Assembly: GCA_964499425.1 (NCBI GenBank)
Contig: CAZCLD010000041.1
Location: forward strand, 1 to 11,888
Source: JAQBYK01 sp964499425
Lineage (GTDB): Bacteria; Patescibacteriota; Gracilibacteria; UBA1369; LOWO2-01-FULL-3
Direction: 5' to 3'
DNA: 11,888 bases
Below are positions 1-10,896 of the stretch, in pieces (within the stretch, counting starts at the first letter, position 1; the number at the start of each line of letters is the position of its first letter). The translations under genes and the position numbers were made by a program. The notes below the pieces were generated by a model that saw only the letters and a program-made list of their open reading frames with translations, was not told where the DNA came from and searched no databases.

Positions 1-1643
1 TGTTCGATGTTACTGATTGCTCTCTCGCCTTTTTTTAGGTTTTTGTTTTCTATGACATCCTTTAAGTAAATCTCAACATCGGTCTTGGCCTTCTCAGCTC
101 TCTCATTTGCCTCATTAGGCTTATCCATCGGATTTTCAATCAACCTATCATCAACTTGATTCCTGTTTTTCTCTGTCCAATCTTTATCACAATCAAACCT
201 TGGTACAAGCGCCTGATGTAAATTGATTGTAGTAATAGGGGAGTCCTCATCACCTAGTTTGAAGGTTTTAACCTTTTTTTCACCTGAATGATAGAATTGG
301 AATTCATCACCATTACCAGTCGCATATGCAACAATCTTTACATCATTTTTTGCATCAGATTTGAAAACAAGTATAGTCCCATAAGGCATGCCACTGGAAC
401 GCAATTCATTAAACCCTGCATTATTGTAGTAGTGGACATGGCTCTCACCAATTTGCTTTGTGGAGTGCCTCAATTTTGCGGCCAATACATCCGGGTCCTC
501 AATGTTATCAATACCCCACAAAACACTGCAAGCATGCTTTGTTGAAGCTTTTGAAGCGTTTTCTGTCCCATAATCTAGTCCTTCTGCAGACGTTTCTAAA
601 GGCTTTTTCTTGGTCTTAAGAATTTTGCTCAAGTTTTCTGGGCCTAGAAACTCCTTGCTTAATGCTTCATCTTTATCGAGGTGATTACTATAGCTTCCAG
701 GAACGAAATCTAATAGATGAGCATACATAAGAAAAAATGACACAATGGCCTTAATAGCTGCTGGAATTTCAATCCCCTGCTTTTTCAGCTCTTTATCTAG
801 AGCTTTATACGCTCTCGTATATTTGTTATCAGGAAGATCAGAATCCTCATCTGCTTCGGCTACTGCCTCTACTGGTCCTACTACCTCGGAGTAGGTTAGA
901 TTATCGAGAAATATCTTGGTCCCGCCAATTATCTTTTGTTTTTTTTCAGGATCAACCATTCCTTCTTTCATTTTGCCAGTAAGGTCCTCCCACACAGGTT
1001 TGTCGGCAACACTATGGGTATAAGTTCCCAAAGGCTTATTATCTTTATCAAATTTCGAAACCATTAGTTTACCCTCCTTATATTCAAGTTTGAAATTCCA
1101 TTTGTCATCACCGAAAAATTCAAGTAGGTCAGTAATAGATTTGGCTCCTTTAGCGTCTAAACTGCCAGCAGCAATAAATAAAAGAGCCACGAATTTGTCC
1201 AATCCGTTTCCACCAAATTGCTCCAGAAGTTTTTTTAGGGCCACCAATCCTGACGTGGCTTTCATGTCAAGCGAAATAGTCTTGCTAGACAACTTCTCAT
1301 AAAGGCCTTCTTCTTGGAATCTAACCATAAGTGCATCCATCACTTTCCCAAACTTACCTTCATCAAAAGGTACAAGACAAGCGAATAGCTCCTGAATTGA
1401 CTTGAATTTCTCAAAATCTACCTCCACAGCAACTACAGCCTTCTCCGCAGATGAGTGACCAACTTCCTTTCTAGCCGCAGAGGCTTCGGTTGATGCCTCA
1501 GGGGCAGCAGTAGGTCCCTCAGGGGCACCAGGAGCGGCAGATGCGGGGGTGTCTACCCCTTTACCATCTCCATGATCTCTCTCTAGACGAGCTCTTTCGC
1601 CGTCTGCTCCTTGTCCTGGTCTGCTTGTACCTTTCTCAGTCAT
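1..1643 (-). CDS. Hypothetical protein, C-terminus cut by window edge; possible NlpC/P60-like core
   Basis: The minus-strand frame is open from the ATG at 1643 to the window edge, giving 547 codons with no stop, so the protein is longer than this. There is no signal peptide. Residues 1-70 are low-complexity and rich in Ala, Pro, Gly and Glu. Residues 70-290 look like a mainly helical charged region, and 291-313 form a hydrophobic, probably helical segment. Residues 370-455 hold the only family-like signal: HACSVLW with Cys372, then a GTILVF strand, then IVAYATGNGDEF at 437-448. That order resembles the Cys-helix and His-strand of NlpC/P60 or CHAP peptidases, but the position where His is expected reads Ile437. 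The last visible part, about 490-547, is strongly charged. The start lies 4 bases after the stop of the 1648-2034 gene, so the two are almost certainly cotranscribed. I do not recognise the whole protein; the peptidase resemblance is inferred from memory of the fold. Confidence 0.85.
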   Translation of the reverse strand, partial: MTEKGTSRPGQGADGERARLERDHGDGKGVDTPASAAPGAPEGPTAAPEASTEASAARKEVGHSSAEKAVVAVEVDFEKFKSIQELFACLVPFDEGKFGKVMDALMVRFQEEGLYEKLSSKTISLDMKATSGLVALKKLLEQFGGNGLDKFVALLFIAAGSLDAKGAKSITDLLEFFGDDKWNFKLEYKEGKLMVSKFDKDNKPLGTYTHSVADKPVWEDLTGKMKEGMVDPEKKQKIIGGTKIFLDNLTYSEVVGPVEAVAEADEDSDLPDNKYTRAYKALDKELKKQGIEIPAAIKAIVSFFLMYAHLLDFVPGSYSNHLDKDEALSKEFLGPENLSKILKTKKKPLETSAEGLDYGTENASKASTKHACSVLWGIDNIEDPDVLAAKLRHSTKQIGESHVHYYNNAGFNELRSSGMPYGTILVFKSDAKNDVKIVAYATGNGDEFQFYHSGEKKVKTFKLGDEDSPITTINLHQALVPRFDCDKDWTEKNRNQVDDRLIENPMDKPNEANERAEKAKTDVEIYLKDVIENKNLKKGERAISNIE

Positions 1644-1647
1644 ACTT

Positions 1648-2034
1648 CTAAATTATAAATAAATCACCACCTTCTTGCTCCAGCCTTTCCTTTGTCGCCT
1701 TTAGTGTCTGAACCAAGTTGTCGATCTGATAAGTATCATTATCACCCATATCACATAGCGATTTGATATTTCGTATCGCACTAAGCAGGTTCATCGCTTC
1801 CATGTCGACTTTTCCTTGCGTTTGCTCATCAAGTTTGTCATAAACCTCACGATTAATTAGAGAAGAAGGCTGATGTAAACCAATTTTCCCCTCCTCAATC
1901 ATTCGAAGCAACATGTCCAAAAATTTTTCATCTTTAGAGTCAATTCCTCCCTCCTTTTTCAGCGGAGCATTGAGCGTTGCCTGAGTTTCCTCATCTTTAT
2001 GTACTGTTGTTTGTTGATCTTCGTCTTTAGGCAT
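1648..2034 (-). CDS. Conserved-looking hypothetical protein, 128 residues
   Basis: This small soluble protein of unknown function has no signal peptide, membrane segment or cysteine motif. I chose the ATG at 2034 (MPKDEDQQ) over the ATG 17 codons upstream, because the upstream extension is hydrophobic, unlike the rest, and overlaps the predicted promoter. Residues 1-35 are charged and probably disordered. Residues 36-128 look helical, with segments such as FLDMLLRMIEEGKIGLHQPS, EVYDKLDEQTQGKVD and LVQTLKATKERLEQEGG, and it ends in a hydrophobic DLFII. The helical part has the feel of a conserved domain, and I associate similar short proteins with Patescibacteria, but I cannot name a family. 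It is the first gene of a minus-strand unit with the large protein at 1-1643 and is divergent from ligA. A DNA- or protein-binding partner of its neighbour is possible but unsupported. Confidence 0.8.
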   Translation of the reverse strand: MPKDEDQQTTVHKDEETQATLNAPLKKEGGIDSKDEKFLDMLLRMIEEGKIGLHQPSSLINREVYDKLDEQTQGKVDMEAMNLLSAIRNIKSLCDMGDNDTYQIDNLVQTLKATKERLEQEGGDLFII

Positions 2035-2044
2035 AATAATTTGA

Positions 2045-5655
<3,611 letters not shown>

Positions 5656-5683
5656 GAGTTTTCGATAGGGGAAACATACTAGC

Positions 5684-6766
5684 TCATCGAATTGCCTTCT
5701 TCAAATTCTTTTCAAATTCTTCCCTTGAAAATTTCAAAGCATGCCTTCTAATCGTATGAGGCTTATAAAACTTTTCATTATAAAGAAGGCGTGCCAATCC
5801 ATCTTCCATTGACTCTACATTTGATTCAAAGAAAAACTCGCCTGTTTTCCCAGAAACAACGCTTTCGGTCGCACCTCCCTTGCCATAGGCTAAAACTGGC
5901 TTCCCAGCCGCCATTGCTTCAACTGGCACTATCCCAAAATCCTCTTCTCCAGGAAAAATAAGTGCACGACAATTTTCCATGTAGTCCTTTACAACGTCAT
6001 CTGGTTTAAATCCCAAAAACTCAATATTATCACCTGCGATATTTTCAAGATAGGAGCGATGAGAGCCATCACCGATTATAATTAGGCGATGGCCTATCTT
6101 ATTGAAAAGTTGAACAGCCAAGTCGACACGCTTATAAGGGCTGAGTGTAGATACAATCAAAAAATATCCAGAATGTTCCTCAGATGCACGAAATCGAGCT
6201 GTATCAACGGGCGGATAAACAACATTGCTCTCAACTTTATAATACTTGCTAAGACGTCTTCGAACATTGGCTGAATTAGCGATATATTTATCAGGTCTAT
6301 CAGCAGAAACTTGGTCCCACTCACGTAAATTCTTAACTAACTGAGAATACAAAAGTCCTCTAAGACCGTACAAATTGTTTTCATCCCTATATTCATTGGA
6401 CCAGTCCCAAGCATATCGCATAGGAGAATGGCAATAACAAACATGCTTGGTTTTTAACGGGGAGATAATCCCATGGCTAAAGGCAGTACTGGAGCTCAAA
6501 ACAAGATCAAAGTTGCTAAAATCTAATTCCTCAATTGCCCGGGGCATTTTATGTGTAAGAAAACGATATCTCTTCCTAATAAAGCGAGGATACTTTTGCA
6601 GAAAAGAAGTTCTGACTCTCTCCTTTGGAAAGACATCACCTACTGCGGCTTCATCATAGAGAAGCGTATAGATAGGCGCTTTAGGATAAATCTCAGATAG
6701 AGCTTTGACAACTCTTTCCGCTCCACCGAGCTTTAGTAAGAAATCGTGAACGATAGCAACCTTCAT
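5684..6766 (-). CDS. GT4 glycosyltransferase, WbaZ-like
   Basis: This is a retaining GT-B-fold glycosyltransferase that transfers a sugar from a nucleotide sugar to a glycan or lipid acceptor, probably at the cytoplasmic face of the membrane during surface-polysaccharide assembly. The 360 residues fit the family. The N-terminal acceptor half has IVHDFLLKLGGAERV (5-19), the TSFLQKYP stretch (53-60), CYCHSPMRYAWDW (110-122) and SADRPDKYIANS (154-165). These blocks recall the WbaZ mannosyltransferase group. The donor half has STLSPYKRVD (206-215) and the EX7E pair E275/E283 in EEDFGIVPVEAMAAGKP. The exact sugar cannot be read from sequence. The ATG lies only about 18 bases beyond the upstream terminator hairpin; a TATATT (6778-6773) there could serve as -10 for a leaderless message, but no good -35 is visible. 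dnaX follows 28 bases downstream. It ends in TGA. Confidence 0.93.
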   Translation of the reverse strand: MKVAIVHDFLLKLGGAERVVKALSEIYPKAPIYTLLYDEAAVGDVFPKERVRTSFLQKYPRFIRKRYRFLTHKMPRAIEELDFSNFDLVLSSSTAFSHGIISPLKTKHVCYCHSPMRYAWDWSNEYRDENNLYGLRGLLYSQLVKNLREWDQVSADRPDKYIANSANVRRRLSKYYKVESNVVYPPVDTARFRASEEHSGYFLIVSTLSPYKRVDLAVQLFNKIGHRLIIIGDGSHRSYLENIAGDNIEFLGFKPDDVVKDYMENCRALIFPGEEDFGIVPVEAMAAGKPVLAYGKGGATESVVSGKTGEFFFESNVESMEDGLARLLYNEKFYKPHTIRRHALKFSREEFEKNLKKAIR

Positions 6767-6776
6767 ATGAACAATA

Positions 6777-6811
6777 TAAAATAAAAAGGCGGCCTTTAAA
6801 AGGCCGCCTTT
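6777..6811 (-). terminator. Strong intrinsic terminator after the lipoprotein gene
   Basis: AAAGGCGGCCTTTAAAAGGCCGCCTTT (6785-6811) is a near-perfect inverted repeat: seven G-C pairs flanked by A-T pairs, closing on a short A/T loop. Read on the minus strand, it is followed by a T-rich run (TTTTTATTTTAT). It ends the lipoprotein transcript and separates it from the glycosyltransferase-dnaX pair. Confidence 0.88.
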
Positions 6812-6830
6812 CTAAATGTGAAATATAATT

Positions 6831-7271
6831 CTATACTTCTTCCTCTTCTACAACCTCTTCTTCTTCTGGCTCTTCTTCGACTACCTCATCCTCTTCTTCT
6901 TCTTCTTCTTCATCAAGTTCCATATCCATTTCCATATCACCTAATCCCTCAAGTGCTTCCATCAGGTCACCAGCACATTCTTGCATAGCTGCCTCAAGAG
7001 CGGCTTCTACGTCAGGATCATTTTCATACGTTGCAGCAACTGCTTCCATTGCAGCATCATCATCCACATCAAAACCGTGGTTAGCGAAAACTTCCTTAGT
7101 TTTTGCTTCCCAATCAACGCTAGGATCAAAAGCGTCTCCTGATTCGAAGACCATACAAGCCACTTCTACGCTTGCGTCGATAAAACGTTCCTTTTCCGGC
7201 TTCTCGGCACCTGATCCGCAGGCAGTAAGAAGCAATGAGCCCACTATGAGCCCTGACAATAGCTTTTTCAT
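6831..7271 (-). CDS. Small acidic lipoprotein of unknown function
   Basis: The 146-residue protein has a lipoprotein signal peptide: MKK, a hydrophobic core (4-16) and a lipobox LTAC with lipidated Cys18, followed by GSG. The mature protein should be anchored on the outer face of the cytoplasmic membrane. Residues 28-108 form a compact, mostly helical domain with two cysteines (C39 and C99) that could make a disulfide. Residues 112-146 are almost entirely Glu and Asp with a few Val, an extreme acidic tail that might bind cations or basic proteins, or act as a spacer. Small secreted proteins with such a two-Cys helical domain occur in Patescibacteria as far as I recall, but I know no function. 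It has its own consensus promoter and its own terminator, so it is a single-gene transcript, probably well expressed. No Shine-Dalgarno is present. The call as a lipoprotein is firm; anything beyond it is not. Confidence 0.9.
   Translation of the reverse strand: MKKLLSGLIVGSLLLTACGSGAEKPEKERFIDASVEVACMVFESGDAFDPSVDWEAKTKEVFANHGFDVDDDAAMEAVAATYENDPDVEAALEAAMQECAGDLMEALEGLGDMEMDMELDEEEEEEEDEVVEEEPEEEEVVEEEEV
6834..6917 (-). repeat. GAA/GAG-rich codon repeat encoding the acidic tail
   Basis: The last 28 codons of the lipoprotein are mostly GAA/GAG with GAC/GAT and GTA/GTT interspersed, read as CTT/CTC repeats on the plus strand. The repeat stays in frame, so slippage by whole codons would change tail length without breaking the gene. 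Confidence 0.7.
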
Positions 7272-7274
7272 AAG

Positions 7275-7303
7275 AAAAAATTATGGGATTAAATTTATCC
7301 CAT
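7275..7303 (-). terminator. Hairpin terminator after polX, overlapping the lipoprotein promoter
   Basis: On the minus strand, ATGGGAT (7303-7297) and ATCCCAT (7289-7283) form a 7-bp stem around a 7-base A/T loop, followed by AA and six T residues (7280-7275). It starts 10 bases after the polX TGA stop. The stem is modest, so termination may be partial. Confidence 0.55.
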
Positions 7304-7329
7304 TATACTAAATCAAAAATAGCTGTCAA
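7302..7329 (-). promoter_or_regulatory. Consensus sigma70 promoter of the lipoprotein gene
   Basis: A perfect TTGACA (7329-7324) lies inside the last codons of polX, then 16 bases, then a perfect TATAAT (7307-7302). Transcription is expected to start near 7295, giving a leader of about 24 bases before the ATG at 7271. It is the best promoter match in the window. Its start point falls in the loop of the polX terminator hairpin, so its transcripts lack the left arm. Confidence 0.75.
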
Positions 7330-9037
7330 ACTCTTTAAGGGTGCCAGTATTCAAAACATCCCTTTTCTCAAGCCACCCTCGTCGAGCAATCCCGATCCCG
7401 AGCTCCATAAATTTAGTCTGATTCGTATTGTGAGCATCTGTACTCAATACGAATTTAGCGCCTTTTTCCTTGGCAATTCTCACATACTTATCAACCAAAT
7501 CAAGACGAGAAGGATTACAATTGATTTCCAATGCCACTTTATTTGCAACGCACGCATCAATGATTTTATTCATATCAAATTTCATCTCTGGACGCCTATT
7601 TAAAAGCCTACCAGTTGGATGTCCAAGAATATTACTATAAGGATTCTCAATCGCTCTTATCAACCTCTCTGTTTGAGAATCTTCATCAAGTCGGGAAAAA
7701 AGGTGAGCACTGATAATAGTTATGTCCAGTCCTTTCAAAATGTCATCACTAAAATCAAGGCTTCCGTCTTTCAGGATATCGACTTCACACCCCTTCAGAA
7801 TCTTAATGGGCAATCGCTTATTCAATGAATCGATTTCCTTCCATTGTTTCTTGATATCCTTTGATCCCATCCCCCCAGTAACTCCCATCACAGAGGAATG
7901 ATCAGTAACTGCAAAATATTTATAGCCAAGTGAGACGAAGCTCTCGGCCATTTCTTCAATAGTATTTTCCCCATCACTGTATTCACTATGCGTATGCAAA
8001 TCAGCTTTGAGGTCTTTAAGATTAACGAGCTTGGGCATTTTTTTGTGCTTCAGGGCGTATTCGATCTCTCCATCATTCTTTCGAAGCTCAGGTTCAATGT
8101 AGGGTAGGCCTAAAGCTTCAAAAACTTCTTTCTCACTTTTGCCAGCAACCATCTTTTTGCCTTTCATCAAGCCATATTCATTAAGCTTAAGGTTCTTGCG
8201 GATAGCCAAAGTGCGCAGACGAATATTGTGTTCCTTGCTGCCCGTAAAATAATTTAAAGCTGCCCCAAAGCTCTCTTGCGCCACTACTCTTAGGTCAACA
8301 TTTATCCCACTCTGGAGTTTAACACTAGATTTCGTGTCGCCTTTTGCAATCACATTCAAAACCTCACCATAGTTAGTAAAATGAGCTATGACATCCAAGT
8401 GACTCTCGCCGGTGTCTTTCACAGTAACAAGAATATCTATATCACCAATGGTTTCACGCCTGCGCCTCAAACTCCCAGCGAACTCAATTTCCTTTACGGA
8501 TTTACATTTCTTCATGAACTCGATGTACCTCTTTGCCTCTTGAAGGGCTTTATTTATCAAGTGCCTATCCGTAGAAAACTGCGCGTACTCATCAATTGCC
8601 TTAAGTACTTCTGCTTCACTCTTTTCACCCATCCTTTCAAGATCCCTAAGCAGATGCTTCTCAGCCGCTGCCTTAAGTTGTTTAATAGTCGTTATTCTGA
8701 GGGCAGAATAAAAAAGCTTCACCTTTTTAGGTCCTAGCCCCCTAAGTTTAAGCATCTCTAGTAGTCCGTTGGGGAAGCCTTTCTTCATTTCCTCGTGTTC
8801 ATTGCATTTCCCGGTCTCAATCAACTCAACAATTTTATCTCGGAGAGCATTACCAATGCCGGGAATCCTAGTGATGTCCTGAGGGTTTTTATCAACCAGC
8901 TGACGCAGGTCCTTTGCGAGATTCCCCACAGTCAAAGCAGCCTTCCTATAAGCATTCACACGGAAAAAATCAGCCCCCTTAATCTCAAGGATATCACCCA
9001 TTTCATCAAACACCGAAGCAATAGTCTTATTATCCAT
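7313..9037 (-). CDS. polX: Family X DNA polymerase with PHP exonuclease domain (PolX)
   Basis: PolX fills short gaps in base-excision repair and removes 3' ends through its PHP domain. The 574 residues match bacterial PolX (about 570). The 8-kDa-like and helix-hairpin-helix region covers 1-150, with IPGIGNALRDKI (58-69) and LRGLGPKKVK (98-107). The polymerase core has GS (188-189), the catalytic pair in GDIDILV (D199, D201), the third Asp in VDLRVV (D248), and YFTGSKEHN (263-271), which contacts the nucleotide. The PHP domain carries the metal ligands DLHTH (346-350), TDH (378-380), CEVD with E418, SAH (443-445), GHP with H473, and DAH (534-536). All appear intact, so 3'-5' exonuclease activity is expected. 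The start ATG lies inside the end of the upstream glycosyltransferase gene (8-base overlap ATGGATAA), so translation is probably coupled. It is the last gene of the comF-GT-polX unit. The stop is TGA. Confidence 0.97.
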   Translation of the reverse strand: MDNKTIASVFDEMGDILEIKGADFFRVNAYRKAALTVGNLAKDLRQLVDKNPQDITRIPGIGNALRDKIVELIETGKCNEHEEMKKGFPNGLLEMLKLRGLGPKKVKLFYSALRITTIKQLKAAAEKHLLRDLERMGEKSEAEVLKAIDEYAQFSTDRHLINKALQEAKRYIEFMKKCKSVKEIEFAGSLRRRRETIGDIDILVTVKDTGESHLDVIAHFTNYGEVLNVIAKGDTKSSVKLQSGINVDLRVVAQESFGAALNYFTGSKEHNIRLRTLAIRKNLKLNEYGLMKGKKMVAGKSEKEVFEALGLPYIEPELRKNDGEIEYALKHKKMPKLVNLKDLKADLHTHSEYSDGENTIEEMAESFVSLGYKYFAVTDHSSVMGVTGGMGSKDIKKQWKEIDSLNKRLPIKILKGCEVDILKDGSLDFSDDILKGLDITIISAHLFSRLDEDSQTERLIRAIENPYSNILGHPTGRLLNRRPEMKFDMNKIIDACVANKVALEINCNPSRLDLVDKYVRIAKEKGAKFVLSTDAHNTNQTKFMELGIGIARRGWLEKRDVLNTGTLKEFDSYF

Positions 9038-10118
9038 GAATTACTTTAAGAGTCCCTTTTGCAGCTTTCTCCCAGCTGAAATCTCCAAGTCTCGACTTCC
9101 CCTTTCTCACCAATTCCTCTACGTATTCATCGTTTGCGGCCAGAGTGCAGAGACCACGAGAAATTGCCGAAATGTCATAGGGATCAACAAAGAGCGCTGC
9201 TTCACCCGCAACTTCTGGCATTGATGAAACATTCGAGCTCAAAACCGGTTTCCCATAATAAAAAGCTTCCAAAATGGGTAGACCAAAACCTTCATACAAA
9301 GAAGGGAACGCAAAAAATTGACAATATTTATATAGAGCATGTTTTTCCTTCTCAGTAATATACCCAGGCATAATGACTTTATGCATGAGCTCCAATCTAT
9401 TCACAGTTTTGAGGATTTTATTGAAACCAAGCCCTCTTTTCCCAGCGAGTACAAGTTTATAATCCTCGTTTTGCTTAGAAAAATGAGAAAAAGCCTCAAC
9501 CAAGCGCACCAAATTCTTCTTGCTCTCAAGTCTTCCAACAAAAAGAATGTACTTCATTTTTTCATCAATTTCAAAATATCGGAGAACTTCAGAATTCCTA
9601 AAAACTCTTTCATCAACAGGCTTTGGTTCATCAAAACCATGAGGTATAACTTCGATTTTGTCTGGCGAACAATTGAAAAAATTAACTAAATCATCAGCAG
9701 TTGCACGGCTAGGGACGATGATCTTAGTGGCATTCTTGCACGCATATTTTGTGCTCCAATCCAAATAATGATACTGGAGAAATGAATAGGATTTCTTTAA
9801 ATGACGAAAGGCCACATCATGAATAGTGATCACACTTCTCTTTGGTAGACTAAGCGGAAGAGTATGAGAAGGGACAAACAATACGGACGGAGGATGGGAT
9901 TTCATCTCGCGAGAAAGAGCTCTGAGAGTCCAAAAGCGAGAGGCAGGCAAAACGATGTTCTCCCCTCCATCAATCTGAACTGATTCGCGACTATACAAAA
10001 TAGCCTTTGCACCCGAAGGGATAATCTTCAACAGTGAATTGACAATATGCCAACTGTACCATTCAACACCTGTTGCCTGCTCGTGAGTATACCTGGATGC
10101 ATCTATCCCGATTTTCAT
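9030..10118 (-). CDS. GT4 glycosyltransferase
   Basis: This 362-residue retaining GT-B glycosyltransferase probably acts in surface-glycan synthesis; donor and acceptor are unknown. The N-terminal half opens with KIGIDASRYTHEQATGVEWY (2-21), a pattern of GT4 enzymes with a Gly-rich acceptor loop, and includes FVPSHTLPLSLP (81-92), TIHDVAF (98-104) and IIVPSRAT (133-140). The donor half has FVGRLESKKNL (193-203) with R196 and K201 for the nucleotide diphosphate, GYITEKEKHALY (252-263), and the EX7E pair E276/E284 in LYEGFGLPILEAFYYGKPVL. It shares fold and motifs with the enzyme at 5684-6766 but is clearly a different subgroup, so the two are not a recent duplication. It starts 9 bases after the comF stop and overlaps polX by 8 bases. 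No Shine-Dalgarno precedes the ATG. Confidence 0.95.
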   Translation of the reverse strand: MKIGIDASRYTHEQATGVEWYSWHIVNSLLKIIPSGAKAILYSRESVQIDGGENIVLPASRFWTLRALSREMKSHPPSVLFVPSHTLPLSLPKRSVITIHDVAFRHLKKSYSFLQYHYLDWSTKYACKNATKIIVPSRATADDLVNFFNCSPDKIEVIPHGFDEPKPVDERVFRNSEVLRYFEIDEKMKYILFVGRLESKKNLVRLVEAFSHFSKQNEDYKLVLAGKRGLGFNKILKTVNRLELMHKVIMPGYITEKEKHALYKYCQFFAFPSLYEGFGLPILEAFYYGKPVLSSNVSSMPEVAGEAALFVDPYDISAISRGLCTLAANDEYVEELVRKGKSRLGDFSWEKAAKGTLKVIHG

Positions 10119-10127
10119 AGAACCATC

Positions 10128-10838
10128 TTAACAAAACAGGTGTCCTCTAGCTAGGACTAGTCCAGTTACGGTTCTTGCGCCATTATTCTTTAGAATTTTC
10201 GCGCACTCATTCAAGGTACTACATGTCGTTGAAATATCATCAATCAGGATAAAGCTCTGACCATAAATCTCCGACCTTGGGAACTGTTCATCCAAATAAA
10301 ATGCACCTAGCAAATTTGTTTGTCTCTCCAATTTGCCAAGTTTGGCCTGTCTCTCCAGGTGAGGCATCCTCGAGAGACAATTTAGGACCCGCACGCTACT
10401 AAATTGCTTGGACAAGTATTCGGCCAGTAGTAAGGCCTGATTAAAACCTCGATATTTTAGGCGAGCTTTATGCAACGGTACAGGCACTAGATAGATTTCG
10501 TCAGCATTCGCAAATCGCATAAATTTACCCAACTGCTTTGCCATGAGCTCCCCCAAAATTTCAGAAAGTTCTGCGGAAAACTTATATTTGAACATCACAA
10601 TTAGCTTTTTGAGGAGACTGGACCTGTCGTAATCGGCACAAACAATCAATTGATCAAAGAAGAAGTGATCTGAACATTCTTGACTACAGAAAAGCCCTAG
10701 ATCGTTTGTTTTTCTGCAACAGGGGCAACACTGCTTACTATTAAGGCACAGGTCCTTCTTACAATTCCTACAAATATAGCTCCCAGTAATCCCGCAACCA
10801 AAACACTTTTTCGGGAAGAACAAATCTAGAATATTCAT
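10128..10838 (-). CDS. comF: ComF-family phosphoribosyltransferase-like protein
   Basis: ComF proteins combine an N-terminal zinc module with a type-I phosphoribosyltransferase fold; in naturally competent bacteria they are needed for DNA uptake. I chose the ATG at 10838 (MNILDLFFPKKC), the usual family N-terminus. ATGs also lie at 10844 and 10868, the last lying upstream of the predicted transcription start. With this start the protein has 236 residues. It has a cysteine cluster CFGC...CRNC (positions 12, 15, 23, 26), then CCPCC (37-41) and CSQEC (51-55). The core has PVPLHKARLKYRGFNQA (119-135), the ComF signature, and a PRPP-loop motif LIDDISTTCST (198-208), in which the usual Gly after TT is Cys. 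It leads the minus-strand unit with the glycosyltransferase and polX. No other competence gene is in the window, so a role in uptake is inferred from family only. Confidence 0.93.
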   Translation of the reverse strand: MNILDLFFPKKCFGCGITGSYICRNCKKDLCLNSKQCCPCCRKTNDLGLFCSQECSDHFFFDQLIVCADYDRSSLLKKLIVMFKYKFSAELSEILGELMAKQLGKFMRFANADEIYLVPVPLHKARLKYRGFNQALLLAEYLSKQFSSVRVLNCLSRMPHLERQAKLGKLERQTNLLGAFYLDEQFPRSEIYGQSFILIDDISTTCSTLNECAKILKNNGARTVTGLVLARGHLFC

Positions 10839-10866
10839 AATCATAGAGCCATGATAAACTTGAAAC

Positions 10867-10896
10867 ATTAAATTTCTCTTAATTATGGAGGATCAA
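10867..10896 (-). promoter_or_regulatory. Possible promoter of the comF-GT-polX unit
   Basis: On the minus strand, TTGATC (10896-10891), 18 bases, then TTTAAT (10872-10867). Transcription would start near 10860. The -35 lies inside the first codons of the divergent HAD gene. If correct, the ATG at 10868 cannot be the comF start, which favours 10844 or 10838. Confidence 0.35.

Noticed and set aside
288..545. Plus-strand open frame of 85 codons
   Set aside because: It lies antisense to the continuous large minus-strand gene (1-1643) and its product has no recognisable features.
7283..7603. Plus-strand open frame of 106 codons starting beside the lipoprotein promoter
   Set aside because: It begins inside the polX terminator hairpin and runs antisense through the PHP domain; no coding signal.
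8381..9049. Plus-strand open frames over the polX N-terminal half
   Set aside because: Shadow frames antisense to the catalytic core of PolX.
9036..9689. Three overlapping plus-strand frames across the second glycosyltransferase
   Set aside because: Mutually overlapping and antisense to the conserved GT4 donor domain.
5684..10118. The two glycosyltransferases as a recent duplication
   Set aside because: They share only fold-level motifs; N-terminal halves and conserved blocks belong to different GT4 subgroups.
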